DNA from: Adiantum capillus-veneris
Lineage: Eukaryota; Streptophyta; Polypodiopsida; Polypodiales; Pteridaceae
Length of the DNA stretch: 64,000 nucleotides
NCBI GenBank assembly: GCA_014529385.2
Contig: CM043960.1
Coordinates: 120,478,543-120,542,542 of the forward strand
Direction: 5' to 3'
Part shown: positions 42,805 to 54,660 of the stretch, in pieces
How positions within the stretch are numbered: the stretch's first letter is position 1
Layout: the number at the start of each line of letters is the position of its first letter
Notes under the pieces: generated by a model
The model's input: only the letters and a program-made list of their open reading frames with translations
What the model was told of the DNA's origin: nothing
The model's database searches: none
Program-made: the position numbers and the translations under genes

Positions 42805-44034
42805 TTAGACTTGAAATTCTTGGTGCTTTACTTCCCATCTTCTTCTCTTCTTTTGAATCAATGCCTTGTATGTATGCAAATGACTTTGATAGTTGTCTTT
42901 GTCCATAGTTGCATCAAGCTTTATCAAGGACTCTCGAGCATCTTGACATTCTTTATCAAACCACCTTTTGCGTGATCTATCTTTGTTGATACCATGGAGA
43001 TGCGTTATGGCAAAGCATTCTTCCGCACAAGAACAAATAGCTTTCTTGAAAGCTTCCCATTTAGTTTCCAATGGTGCATCACATTGAAGCTTTGTCGTCC
43101 ATAATTTTTGCTCAACCATTTCAATGTACATTGGTGCCCGTTTGAAATCTATACATAGTGATACCTTCTCTTTCCTTTGGCTGAGATTATCATGCTTAGT
43201 TGCTTCTCCACATGAAAGGTCAATACATAAGGTGCGATGTTCGGATTCCGGGGTCCATTGACCAAACATAAAACTCTTTATGCGATACATGATGGTTTCA
43301 GAGAGTAGCATATAGTCAATCACACTATCCCCATTATGTCTCCTACATGTAAATCCATTGGTTCCACTCCACAAAGATACACCATTGGCAATGAGCATAC
43401 CCGTGCTATTACACATGTGTAAAAGTAACTTTCCATAGTGATCCGGCTCTTTCTCATCCATTGAAGTACGATCATACAAGTGAACTTCCTCCAACTCCCT
43501 TGAAATGTATGGCATATCAAATTGTTGAGTATCATGTTGCAATGTTTTTGTGCGAGCATTCATATCCCCAAATACAATAACATCACCTTCACCTTTGAAA
43601 TAAGCAATGTCCTCTTCCAAATCAGAAAATGGTTGATCTCTATCCATGCAAGCATAAAAGGGAGAATCATGATGAGGAATGTAGCAACCGGCTACAAAAA
43701 TGGGTGCTCTTTTTGGTGTCATAATTTTCAGCCATACATAACGTTTGTACTTGTCATCTTTCACAATTGATACAAAATCTTCCAATCCTTTCTTAACCAT
43801 ACATGCTAACCCTCCTTGTCCTCTTCGTTGCTTGAGATTCTTTGACCACATCAATGAATGTACATTGTAATCCTCCAAGCCGTTAATCCTTTGTGTATCA
43901 TGCTCCCAAGTTTCAACAAGAAGTACAACATCGGCTTTGCTTGTTAGTTCATCAATGCCAACCCCCGCATTCCATGGGTATCCATTACAATTCCAAAAGC
44001 ATATTTTCAATTGTAACTCGGTCTCATAGGTCAC
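42805..44034 (-). CDS. LINE apurinic-type endonuclease (open, 409 codons)
   Basis: The single open frame starts near the element's 5' part. The endonuclease/exonuclease/phosphatase fold is visible: FWNCNGYPWN at the N-terminus, DVVLLVETWE (catalytic Glu), VAGCYIPH, VIVFGDMNART (catalytic Asp and Asn), VIDYMLLS, and the C-terminal SEHRTLCIDLS (the conserved Ser-Glu/Asp-His). It nicks the target DNA for target-primed reverse transcription. After residue 270 follows the LINE linker (RKRWFDKECQDAR). The stop at 42,805 separates it from RT, so it is open but no longer fused to RT. Confidence 0.85.
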   Translation of the reverse strand: MTYETELQLKICFWNCNGYPWNAGVGIDELTSKADVVLLVETWEHDTQRINGLEDYNVHSLMWSKNLKQRRGQGGLACMVKKGLEDFVSIVKDDKYKRYVWLKIMTPKRAPIFVAGCYIPHHDSPFYACMDRDQPFSDLEEDIAYFKGEGDVIVFGDMNARTKTLQHDTQQFDMPYISRELEEVHLYDRTSMDEKEPDHYGKLLLHMCNSTGMLIANGVSLWSGTNGFTCRRHNGDSVIDYMLLSETIMYRIKSFMFGQWTPESEHRTLCIDLSCGEATKHDNLSQRKEKVSLCIDFKRAPMYIEMVEQKLWTTKLQCDAPLETKWEAFKKAICSCAEECFAITHLHGINKDRSRKRWFDKECQDARESLIKLDATMDKDNYQSHLHTYKALIQKKRRRWEVKHQEFQV

Positions 44035-44040
44035 GCATCC

Positions 44041-44244
44041 CTATTTGCTTGAGAGACTTGCCTCCTCCTTGGGCACATTTTCTTCATGAGAGATCTCCTT
44101 GTTTTTATTATTCTTTTCCTCATATGCCTTGCGACGCATATTTTGTTGCTTAATAGTGCAATCTTCACATACAAAACATTTTGTATCCCTCAAATAGATC
44201 CAACTATTATCAAGGATAATCTTTCGCTTGGTCTCATCCGGCAT
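44041..44244 (-). CDS. Small basic ORF at the LINE 5' end
   Basis: 67 codons, Lys/Glu-rich, with two Cys pairs in the centre (CFVCEDC) and many charged residues after them. It ends a few bases before the endonuclease frame. It might be the remnant of ORF1 or an N-terminal extension. I do not recognise it. Confidence 0.4.
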   Translation of the reverse strand: MPDETKRKIILDNSWIYLRDTKCFVCEDCTIKQQNMRRKAYEEKNNKNKEISHEENVPKEEASLSSK

Positions 44245-44270
44245 GGTGCATACAATTGGAGAGAGAGAAT

Positions 44271-44354
44271 ACTCTAAGGTTATATATGTGTGTCACCATA
44301 AGGTTACATCCTATGAAGACCATAAGGTTACATTCATGTGTGACCATAGATAAA

Positions 44355-44398
<44 letters not shown>

Positions 44399-44603
44399 CT
44401 TCAAAAGATGATTCAAAAAATGATGAGAGAGTGAAAGAAACAAACTAAGAATCTATTCCAGATAGATCCTTACCACTAAGAATGAACCAGAAAGACCCCC
44501 TTTATCAATTATTGCATTATATAGGAATACGCCAAAATGACTTATGATACTAAAAGTTACATCCCTTTAATATCTAGAAAATGCAATATAGATGAGGAGG
44601 GTT
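44271..44603. other. Spacer between LINE and copia, with a (GA)n run
   Basis: A (GA)n run lies at 44,360-44,394. A small duplication of CATAAGGTTACAT-type words lies at 44,298-44,335. No gene seen. Confidence 0.6.
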
Positions 44604-44829
44604 TGTTGGAATTAGGGTTACAGAGAAAAGCACACAGCTTGGAGAAGACGAAGGAAGCTCAAGGCACACAATAGAGGTGTGTTACTTAGTATTCAATGGA
44701 AAGATAGATAGCCCTAGAGGATGGGTGTATATACAATGCTCGGGGGAAAAAACCTCCTAAAAAGAGAGAAAAATGCCCCAATGGTCCTAGTGTGCTCACA
44801 CACATCACTACCACATGTATATGGTAACA
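44604..44829 (-). repeat. Copia 3' LTR
   Basis: 226 bp, TGTTGGAATT...GGTAACA on the plus strand. Its first 107 bases match 49,616-49,722 with a few differences. Confidence 0.85.
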
Positions 44830-44841
44830 AATCCCCCTGGA
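44830..44841 (-). promoter_or_regulatory. Copia polypurine tract
   Basis: Minus strand CCAGGGGGATT immediately before the LTR, the usual G-rich priming tract for plus-strand synthesis. Confidence 0.7.
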
Positions 44842-44903
44842 GTGATGGGGTGAACGAGAGCTGGCACATGAGTAAAGGGAACTGCCATGCCCTGAGGACA
44901 TGA

Positions 44904-46758
44904 TCAGTCCACAAAGGGGAGTAAGCCCAAAGCTTTGCGGAAAGATTCAAGCTTCTCACGAGATAATGCCTTTGTGAAAATATCTGCAAGGTTTTCCTGC
45001 GTTGGCACATAAGCCAAGATGATCTCTCCTGCTGAGAGCCTCTCCCTGACATAGTGGTAATGCACATTAATGTGCTTTGTGTGAGCATGAAAAACTGGGT
45101 TCCTCGCAACTGCCAATGCGCTCTGACTGTCAGTGTAGATAGTGTTGGCAGTGTTCTGTCCAACACCCAAATCAGCCATAAGGCGTCTGATCCATACACA
45201 CTCAACCGTAGCTGTGAATACTACCCTATACTCAGCCTCACAACTCGAAGTGGCCACAGTAGGTTGCTTCTTGCTCAACCATGATATACATGAACTGCCA
45301 AGCATGAAACAACACTTGCGTGTCAAAACAACCAGCCCAATCTGAGTCCGAAAAAGCATGTAAGTCTGGCGGCAATGATCCCCCCTTGGGATTAAACAAG
45401 CCAAGATGTAAAGTGCCACTAAGGTAGCGGAAAATCCTCTTGACAGCCTGCAAATTCTTAGACCCAAGGCTATGTATAAATCTACTGACCTATGAGACTG
45501 CAAACTGAATATATGGCCTCATGTTGCATACATAAATGAGGCAACCAACAGCAGTTTGGTAAAGAGTAACATCAGCAGGATCGCCAGCATCATGTAGACT
45601 CAACTTCAAACCTGTTTCCATGGGAGTGGCGATAGGTTTGCAATCCTCAAGTCCAAACTTACATAGCAATGTCTCTATGTAAATTTTCTAACACAAGGCA
45701 ATACCACCATCACACTGCTTAAACTATATACCCAAGTAATGATGCAGCAACCCCAAATCTTTCATCTTGAAAGTAGCATTCAAATCAGCCTTAAATTCAG
45801 CAATATGTCTCTCATTTGGTCCAGCGATCGGCAAATCATCGACATAAAGAACCACAATGACAAGTACATCACCCTCACACTTTACATACAATGTGCTTTC
45901 TGTTGCACTGTTATGAAAGCCTCATTTAACCAAATGAGTGTCAGCTTTCTCATACCAAGCACGAGGAGATTGCTTGAACCCATACAAAGCCTTCTTACGT
46001 CTGCACACTTTGTCCTCTTGTCCTTTTATGACAAAACCGCGAGGCTGCGTTACATAAACTTCCTCAAATATATCACCATTTAAGAAAGCAGTAACAATGT
46101 CTGATTGATGTACATCCCAACCAAAATGAGCTGCCAATGCACATAGAAAACGCACAGTAGTCATACGACAAGTGGGAGCAAAATTCTCTTCATAATCTAT
46201 GCCTTTTTGCTGTTCATAACCTTTTGCAACAAGTCGAGCCTTATGGCAATCGATCTTACCATTCGGCTTGCGTTTCAACTTGTAAACCCACTTCGTACCA
46301 ATGGCCTTTTTGCCAGGAGGCAAATCACATAAAGTCCATGTGTCATTTTCTATAAGTGCATCATATTCCGATTGCATGGCAGCCATCCAATTTTCTGAAT
46401 TCTGTGCTTCATCAAAAGACAGAGGCTCCTCAACATCATGTAAGCTAGACACAGCCAAAGCATAACAATCTGATGCATAAGATGCATGGCAAGAGCCTGA
46501 TCGAGTACGACTAGACCAAGGTGCATCCAATTTATGTCACGCAAAGTGTGCACCAGCCATTTTGGCATACCTCTAGCCTGCTCATTTTCAGCCCTTTCCT
46601 CATCAAGTACATCATGTACATCTGCATCAATAATAGTTTGATCTGTAACATTTTCAGAAACCCCCATAGGTTGTACATTTTCCTCATTGGAACTTACATT
46701 CGTATTTCCACCACTGAAAAGAGGCAACAAAGTGTCATAAATGTCCTGTGAGCTTACA
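44904..46758 (-). pseudogene. Copia reverse transcriptase and RNase H
   Basis: 46,530-45,922 has KWVYKLKRKPNGKID, KARLVAKGYEQQKGIDY, FAPTCRMTTVRFL, HQSDIVTAFLNG and KALYGFKQSPRAWY, the hallmarks of copia RT. The catalytic YVDD lies near 45,840 (LYVDDLPIAG). RNase H follows (45,503-44,904): DSDWAGC, SSCEAEYR, HINVHYHYVRERL, ADIFTKAL. Stops lie at 45,922, about 45,735, about 45,690 and about 45,490. The C-terminal stop at 44,904 lies 75 bases before the LTR. Confidence 0.9.
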
Positions 46759-48160
46759 TTATTGTCTCTAGCACATGACAACAAGGGTTGAACAAAATCT
46801 TCCACAAACAGTACATCCCGTGAAACCAGAATACGTTTTGTTTGCGGATGATACAACCTATAACCTTTGCTTTCAGCACTATAACCAACAAAATACATTT
46901 GACAGCCTTATCATCCAATTTTTTGCGTTGTGTTTGTGGCACCAAAGCATATGCCAAACAACCAAAAACACGCATGTCCTCAATAGAAGGCTTTCTATCA
47001 TGCCATGCTTCATATGGAGTAATAGACTGCAAAGCTTTTGTAGGACACCTATTAAGTACATAAGTGGCACACATGATGACCTCAAGCCAAAAAGAATGCG
47101 GCAAAGCTTGACTTTTGACCATACATTGTGCCATTTCCGTCAGTGACCTGTTTTTTCTCTCAAAAACACCATTTTGCTGAGGTGTATAAGGCATTGTACA
47201 TTGGTGTTTTATCCCACAACTAGCCAAAAATGCATTAAATTCATGAGACATATACTCCCCCCCCTCGATCGGAACGGATAGTGCCCATAGTACATTTCCA
47301 GACATTTTCAACCATAGCCAGAAATTGTTTGAATCACATAAAAACTTCGGACTTCGTTTTAAGCGGAAATACCCATGCATGCCTGGAGTAATCCTCAATG
47401 AAAGTCACGAAGTACAGGTAATTGCCCAAGGACGGAGTTTGCATGGGCCCACAAACATCACTATGCACAAGCTGCAACCTGCATGTGGCCCGAACTGAAC
47501 CATCCTTTGGAAACTTAGAACGCTACATCTTACCGAAAATACAGCCTTCACAAACATGTTTGACAGGTGCTTCCAGAGGCGGCAAAGAAGCAACCATATC
47601 AAATTTCTGCAACGCATCAAACTGGCAAAATTCAGATGACCAAAACGTGCATGCCAATGCTTTGCATCTGAAATAGCCCTTGAATCTGCAACAGCATTTA
47701 CAAAATTTTGTCCACACTTGTCATACAAAGTGAGCTTATACAGCCCACAGCACAAAAGGCCAGATGTAACAATTTCATCACCAAAACTGAGATCATGAAC
47801 TGTACATCTGTCATCCACAAATTTGACTACAAGTCCAAGTCTAGCAAGTGCGGATACAGACAAGAGATTCTTCTTGATCCCAGGTACATAAAGTGCATCA
47901 ACAAGTGTGAAGGAACTGCCATTTGCAGCAGTAAGCACAATCTTTTCAACTCCCTGAACCGAATAAAAGGCATTGTTGGCACAAGTGACTGAATTTCCAT
48001 GAGGGACAGACTTGAGAGAGGTAAACAATTCACGATGTGAGGTAATGTGCTTTGTAGCACCACTGTCGAAATACCACACATGTGAATCTGCAGCAACTGA
48101 CAAGCATGTATCATGGACAGCAGGATTGTAAGTGCACTCTGTGCTAAATCCCATTCTGTA
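46759..48160 (-). pseudogene. Copia protease and integrase
   Basis: The protease active site is D-S-G in WYFDSGATKHITSH (about 48,070). The integrase zinc motif HARFGHLNF ... CEGCIFGKM spans about 47,670-47,530. The core has MPYTPQQNGVFERKNR (catalytic Glu) and FWLEVIMCATYVLNRCPTKAL, then the C-terminal KCILLV and YRLYHPQTKRILVSRDV-like segments. The parts lie in at least three frames, broken near 47,640, 47,400 and 46,900. Confidence 0.85.
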
Positions 48161-49155
48161 TCAACATCAGCAACACAGTCTCCTTTCACAAAAGACTCAA
48201 CAATGGCTGCATTTGTAGTGGAACCAGCATTTGCAGTGGAACCACCCTCTTTCTTCTTAGCCTCTTTGGCCTTCAACTTAGGACACAACTTGATCAAGTG
48301 ATCATTAGCTTTACAATAATGGCAACGCATTTTCTTTTTGCCCTTATCACCAGAATTTCCAGACGAATTGCTGCCAGAAGAAGCATTAGGAACAGAAGTT
48401 TTGCCACTCGCAGCAGAACCATAAGAAGTGGCCACATTGCTGTTACCACCGTTTCTTTGAGAAGCAATAAAATCCTATTCAACTGCACGTTGCCTAGTCC
48501 TATTTTTTCTGGAAAGTGACTCTTGCAGCAGCAATGTGCATAATGCATCAAACTTGACAACTTCAGGATTTCCTTGGGTCATCAGTCTCCAAGTACTAGC
48601 AAAAGTCTGGTAGGAATTTGGTAAGGCATCAAGAACAGTCTGCACAAGGGAACTGTCTGAGATGACTTCACCTACAAAAATAAGCTGCTCATTGATATCC
48701 TTGACACCAGTAAGGAAAGCGTCCATATCATCTTCCTCATGCATAATCTTTGACTCCAGCTCTTTATGTAGCAAAGCAATTTTAGCCTCATTGTGACTTG
48801 CATAAAGACCAACCAATATATCCCAAGCTTGTTTTGTAGATTTTGCTGAATGAATGTGAGGAACAATGGTGTGCTTCATAGACAATGCAATCAATGCATG
48901 AGCCTGCGCATCCTTTACATCCCAACGAGCTTGTTCTGCCATAGGCAAAACAACTCTAATAGCAGCAATCCTTGTAGCAAGACCTACAACATCCTCAACA
49001 TCGCCTACATCCTCAGAACCAGGACATACATCAATGCCTTGCATAATGTTCCAGACGCCCTTTGACACAAGAACATGTTGCATCATATAAGCCCACATAG
49101 GGTAGTTGTCCTCAGTAGCAAATATCTTGAACACATCTGTGTTGTTGTCAGCCAT
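48161..49155 (-). pseudogene. Copia gag with zinc knuckle
   Basis: The start at 49,155 (MADNNTDVFKIFATEDNYPM) belongs to the UBN2-type copia gag. The body includes WDVKDAQAHALIALSM, AKSTKQAWDILVGLY and ALPNSYQTFASTWR. After a stop at 48,475 and a frame change the CCHC zinc knuckle CHYCKANDHLIKLC lies at about 48,325-48,280. A 98-bp tandem duplication of the start region lies upstream (49,253). Confidence 0.85.
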
Positions 49156-49598
49156 GGTAAATGTTGCACCTAAGCCCACATAGGGTAGTTGTCCCCATCC
49201 AACCTGTCCTCAGCAGCAAATATCTTGAACACATCTGTGTTGTTGTCAGCCATGGTAAATGTTGCACCTAATGTGAAAACTGCCCAAAAATAAAAGAAAC
49301 GGAGCGGGAACAACATGTGCTATATAGCACAAACCGTAGAAGACTATGAGGCACCTGTTATGCAAAAAACGGCAATGAAAAAAATTCTGCACAGCATGAC
49401 CAAAATGCCTGTGCAGACTTGCCTGTAGTGGAAACGGAGGCCGAAATGAGCCCGAATCAGAAATCTGAGCAGACTAAGCTCTATGAGCTTTCCAAAAATA
49501 TTTGTCGACCTACAAATGCTCGCCAAACCTCACTGTAATCAGAAAAAGTGAGTAGGCGTGTGCCGGAGCAGCTGGCGACTAAGCCCGGGAGGATGCAA

Positions 49599-49613
49599 CC
49601 TGCTCTGATACCA
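49599..49613 (-). promoter_or_regulatory. Copia primer binding site (tRNA-iMet type)
   Basis: Minus strand TGGTATCAGAGCAGG, complementary to the 3' end of plant initiator tRNA-Met, as in most plant copia elements. It lies two bases from the LTR edge at 49,616. Confidence 0.9.
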
Positions 49614-49615
49614 AT

Positions 49616-49722
49616 TGTTGGAATTAGGGTTGCAGAGAAACGCACACAGCTTGGAGAAGACAAAGGAAGCTCAAGGCACACAATAGAGAGTTTGTTACTT
49701 AGTATTCAATGGAAAGATAGAT
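49616..49722 (-). repeat. Copia 5' LTR, truncated
   Basis: The first 107 plus-strand bases of the 226-bp LTR. It breaks off after GGAAAGATAGAT, where gypsy copy C leader starts. Confidence 0.85.
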
Positions 49723-49838
49723 AATCAGGTTGCAGACGAGGAATCGGCAATTTAGCAGAGATTGCAATCAAGTCAAGTGGAAATTGACAACAAATCAATC
49801 CAAAGGTAAGTACTCTATCCAGGGCTTCACTAGTCTTT

Positions 49839-52800
49839 ATGAACCTTAGATCTGGTCGTGTACTAGGAAATCAAGGAATATTCGAAGAAACCTCTAGTAG
49901 AGTATCCACCGAAGACAAGGTGAATCAAGGCAATTCCTTGCACACAATTCTTGAAGAAGTCTCAGACACTTTTTCAGATTCAACATTTGAAATGTCTTCT
50001 TACTCGACTCACTCGGAAATCGGAACGACAATGCGCTATAAGCATATACTCTCTTTTTATAAGACTAACCGCCATGGAGCTCCGGTTTACCTGGACCCTA
50101 ATGAGGAGTATGCTATTTGCATTGATGACCATGGTATTGAGTTCGAAGAAGAGATTACGACAAACAAACAAGGAAAAATATACATGGACAGAAACGGAAC
50201 TCAATATGTACAAGTCAAAGAACCTGACGTGATAGAAAAATGGGGGTTAGAAGTAAACACCATAATCCCATATATGTCAACAAAAGAAGGACCACCAACT
50301 TTAGAATTCGAGGGATACGTTCAAGTAGATTTGAAGCCTTTGAAGCGGCTTAGTACGGATAGTCCTAGGATCGGAGTCTATTGTTGGGAGGATAGAAACA
50401 TAAAAGATCCTCTGTGGACTTCGCATGCCAAATCAGGACAACTAAAGGCCATGAAGATCATCTATATCTTTAAGATCAAAGATAAGGGATCAACAGACCT
50501 ACCAACCTACCTGTTTAGGGATTGTTATAACAACAACTTTGTTATGATGACTCCTGAGGAGGTAGAACAAACAAAATACCAAGGGTATTCCATAAGGGAT
50601 TGGATATTGGGACAAGGACCAAAAACAATTCCAAGAAATGAACACCGTGAGAGATCATCTGAGAGTAATGTTAAGAAATCAAAAACCACCTCATCACATA
50701 GAAAACCGGGTGACACTAAGGCCAGTCCAGGGCTACATGAGTCACTATTTCCAACAGACTGGTTTGAAGGACTCGGAACAGGACCAACTTCCAGGAGACC
50801 GAGAGTTGAACCAAACAGATGCGTCAGACCAGCTGATTTTCAGAAATGAGTCAGAAAATACAATGGATCAGGGTATCCATACGACCACTTAGCAAGCTTT
50901 AAGCAAGTGCTAAGAGCAAAAGGTATATTCAATTTCCATACTCAATTCGAGGGGTTTGGAATGACATTAGAAGGAAAAGCATTGACATGGTTCCAAAATA
51001 TTCCATCAAGGTCAATCATGGACTTGAACACATTAGCTCAAGGATTTTTAGCTGCTTGTTCCAAAACGGGGATTAAACATACAATGGTAGCTCAAATCTA
51101 CAGCTTTAAATAGAAACATGGCGAGTCTGTTAGGGATTGTGCAACTCAAATGAAACAATACATTGCCAGATGCCCAGGGCTAGAGATACCTGTAGAAGAA
51201 TGACTCGTATCTTTGTTTCTAGAGCGACTGCTAAACAAAGAGCTTCATGCTATACTGTATAGTAAAAAGCATACAACCTTGGAAGAGTGTGTGTCAGATG
51301 CTATTGACTTAGGAGACAATTGTGATATTTTTAACAAAGAAGATGTCCCTAAGGATAACCAAAGCGAGAAAACATCATCCACTAAACCAACACAAGTGGG
51401 GACGGTTGCTGCAGCACCACTTTCAGCCATAGAAGATATGCTCAAAAGGATGAACGACATGATGAACAACATACAAAAAGCACCTATAAAGGGACTAGGA
51501 CAAGGGATACCTCAACAGGGACAACCAATTAGGCCACAAAAATGGTGTGCAATTGAGGGTAAATGGACCAACCATGAGACCCACGAGTGCTACTTCCAAC
51601 CAAAGTATGATGGGAATGTTCATACGTACCTATGAGGCCACAAGGACAACCCATGTACAGATATCTGCCTAATATGGACCAAGCTCAAAGATCATCAATG
51701 GGTATGGAAAGACCTCAACCTGTGTTGGGTCAACAACATCCGTACCGAGGACATAATTGTAGTGCCTGTAAAGTACATGCACTCTGAAGGAGTCATAGAT
51801 GAAAAACCATTTGTGCCTGTTACACCCTATGCGAAGCCTAGTCCATCTACAATGATGGTAGAAGGAGATTGATATAATTCACATCCACCACCAATGGAAG
51901 AAACAATGACTTATGCTCCACCAGAGCTCGCACCAATATATTTTGTAGCTAATCAAGGTGTAAGACCTCCCATGGTAAGACCCATGATTAAGCCAAGAAT
52001 GGGAAACTGTCACAACTGTGGTGCAGATGATCATTAGAAAAATGAATATCCAGAGCCTGACAAAAACCTCAAGCTAGTTGAAGCCTATTGCATACAATGT
52101 TGCAAAAAGGGAGGACACTTTCCAGAAGATTGTCCTAAAAATCCTTTAAACAAGGGTAAAACAGTAGTAAGCGTAGTCTAAGTGATACCTAGTAGCTCAT
52201 CATAGAGTGAACCGATTGTTCAATCAAGGTAATCACTAGAGCCTAGGCTAAGAAAAAGAAACACAATTCCTCTGATGATTCAAAAAATACAAAAGTTTCC
52301 TCTCAAAGGATCAAAAGAAGCAGAAGTAAAAGACATGAGATGAGAAAACAAAAACAACGGGTTGAAATCAAGGAGAAAGCAAAAAAGCTATTCCAGGAAA
52401 AGGTGAAAGGAATTGGAAGTGAAATCAAGGAAAAAACCGTGAAATCTGGAGGATCCATTTTGGTTGATAAAAATTTTGAGCCTATTAATGTAGCCTTGGA
52501 AGCCTACCAAACAGGACTTAAAGCAGACCAAAACATGAAAAATAAATGGAAAAACCAGACATGGAAGCAGCTAAGCTGGAAGCTTATCAAAATTTGATAA
52601 GAATCACGCAAGAAATGCTAGAAAAAACAAAAACCCAAGCTTGAAAGTATCGCAAAACCTGAAGAGCTTGTGGTAAGAGGCACTAAAGAAAAACCCGATG
52701 TGGTGGCAGAACTCCACCTAGAAACAAAAGAACCAGAACTTATAGTGCCGGACAACGAAGATGCCTTAGACGGAATTCCATTCGTAGAGGAAGACTGGCC

Positions 52801-53056
52801 ATGACACTTATGGGAAAAAGTTAGAGAGATCAATGATGGGAGCCTAACTCTAAAGTCAGCTCCTATAGAGGAAATTTGGCTGGATAACCTACCTTTTGAT
52901 ATGAATATGGATGTATAATCCTTGTATGGAGATTGCGGATCTGAAGCTTCACGAATGTTGAAACCATTGACCTTGAGAACATTACCCTCTTACTTGAGAG
53001 ATAACAAAGATGAATCCATAGTGTGTAAGATCACTCAAGTAAAAAGAGCTGAATAG
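49839..53056 (+). pseudogene. Gag of gypsy copy C
   Basis: The first 336 codons are open (49,839-50,849) and include the N-terminal Y-x-D-x-N/G-x-x-Y units (VYLDPNEEYAI; IYMDRNGTQYVQV) and IFKIKDKGSTDLPTYLF. A TGA replaces a Trp kept in copy B. The gag core ALTWFQNIPSRSIMDL follows (50,980-51,030), then stops at 51,111-51,113 and about 51,201. The zinc knuckles are at 52,005-52,135 (CHNCGADDH; CIQCCKKGGHFPEDC). The Lys/Glu-rich tail ends at a TAG at 53,054-53,056 shared with copy B. Confidence 0.8.
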
Positions 53057-54660
53057 ACCCTAGAAGTAGACAACATTCAATCATGTCTACACCCATCCAA
53101 TGCACTCTTACCTTGGGAGAACTGTTAAAACTCAGACCATATTTATGGAATGATCTACAGACAACCCTAGAGAAGGTGGGGATAATAGGGCTAATCTCAA
53201 GAATTGGAAAAACTGAAAAACAAAATAGGCAACAAAGAGATTCGATCTGTTCCAATGAACAAAGTCGGAGAATATTACAAAGGGGAAGAAGAAAACACCA
53301 CCCTTCCAGTGAAATATAATGACATTGAAACCATGGAAATACTAGATAGTGGAGCAGACATAGCCATAGCCACAAAAGCAGTATGGGAATCCTGGGGACA
53401 ACCAGCCATTAGACAAACTCGAATGAAATTGCAATTGGCTGACAGATACATTGAGTGACCATTAGGGCTGCTTGAAAAAGTGATAGGCAATTCCTGTGGA
53501 ATTGAATATCAACACACATTTGCCATAGTAGACTTTGGAAAAAAACTCAATTAAGAAATCATATTGGGAAGACCTTTCATGCGACATGTACAACTTATCC
53601 AAGATTGGGGAAACAAGTATTTGTACTTGAAGCAAGTGGGATATATATCAAGGGTAAATCTAAAAGATCACACTTATAGAGATGTCTTGAAAACACCCAT
53701 ACAAGAGTTTGATTCAGTCTCTTCGGCTGAAACTAAGCTTCCAACCTAGTTAAACAAAGACATTCTTATTTGGATGTGTGGAGCTTCAAAAAATGGGAGT
53801 TTAAAATGAGAAGAATGTATTCTAGAAAGGGGTGGCACAGACAAAGCCTATGTACCTGAACCCTTTCCAGAGCATTTGTTTGAGCCATTCGAGTGGACTC
53901 AAATTATAGCGACAATGGATGTATGTGTGAATACGTCTATGCCGACTCAATTTTGCAATGAGGATGGCTACGACATAGTTTTCGTCCAAATGATTTCAAC
54001 CCTCAACATTGATGATGAAGATGAGGAACCCAAAGACTTCATGAAAGCTCAACAAATCTTTTTAGACCTCTACGACGATGCAACAGATGAGTTGGATGAA
54101 CACTCAGTTACCTCAGAAGATTCTGGGTCAGAAAAAGAACATGTGAGGGCTAAGCTACTCTTGAAAGGAGGGGAGGAAAAGTTTTTTGACTTTCCTAACC
54201 AGAAATCAAGAAGACAAAAATGGTATAGGTGAAAAAGGGACACCAGAAACGTGAAAACACGACCTATGCCATCAGTCTCCAGCATAACACAATTCCTGAT
54301 GCAGATAGATGCAAATGCTTGTGTCAGGACAAAATCACTGGCATAACAAAAATCCAGAAATGTCTAAGACATCGAGAAAAACAAGGAAGGATACTCAAGC
54401 AAACCAACAAGATAAGAAGCTAATCATGACACGAGTTGAGCGGAAAAAGAAATATCAAGAGTTGAAAAAATCTCTAAAGGAGATATATACGACCGAAATG
54501 GAAACCGCGGAAGAGGATGGTAAGGATGTAATGAGTGTTCCATCCCATTACAAAAAGTATACTCTCCAAGATAAAAAAATCATAGTCGAACAACCTGTTA
54601 GGAAACTACAAAAACAGGGCGAGTCCTACAAAGGGCCTTTAAACGCTAAAAAGATATAAC
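53057..54660 (+). pseudogene. Protease and linker of gypsy copy C
   Basis: Active site D-S-G at 53,345-53,353 (MEILDSGADIAIATKAVW). Stops at 53,456-53,458, 53,552-53,554 (shared with B) and 53,807-53,809 (shared with B). A charged linker (53,876-54,659) includes an acidic stretch (DDEDEEPKD) and Lys-rich repeats, as in copy B. Confidence 0.75.

Larger units (their letters stand above)
40593..44270 (-). mobile_element. LINE retrotransposon, nearly full length
   Basis: Minus-strand order: short basic ORF (44,244), endonuclease (44,034), reverse transcriptase (42,673-41,467), C-terminal zinc motif (41,397-40,642), 3' UTR, AATAAAATC and a (TATC)n tail at 40,593-40,612. The simple-repeat tail replaces poly(A). 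The 5' end is not exactly defined. Target-site duplications were not found by eye, as the flanks are simple repeats. Confidence 0.85.
44604..49722 (-). mobile_element. Ty1/copia retrotransposon, 5' LTR truncated
   Basis: The left (3') LTR 44,604-44,829 has TG...CA ends. The right (5') LTR keeps only its first 107 plus-strand bases (49,616-49,722). The internal region carries gag, protease, integrase, RT and RNase H in the copia order on the minus strand. The primer binding site and polypurine tract are both visible. The LTR halves differ at several sites, and the coding region has scattered stops and frame shifts, so the element is old. Confidence 0.9.
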
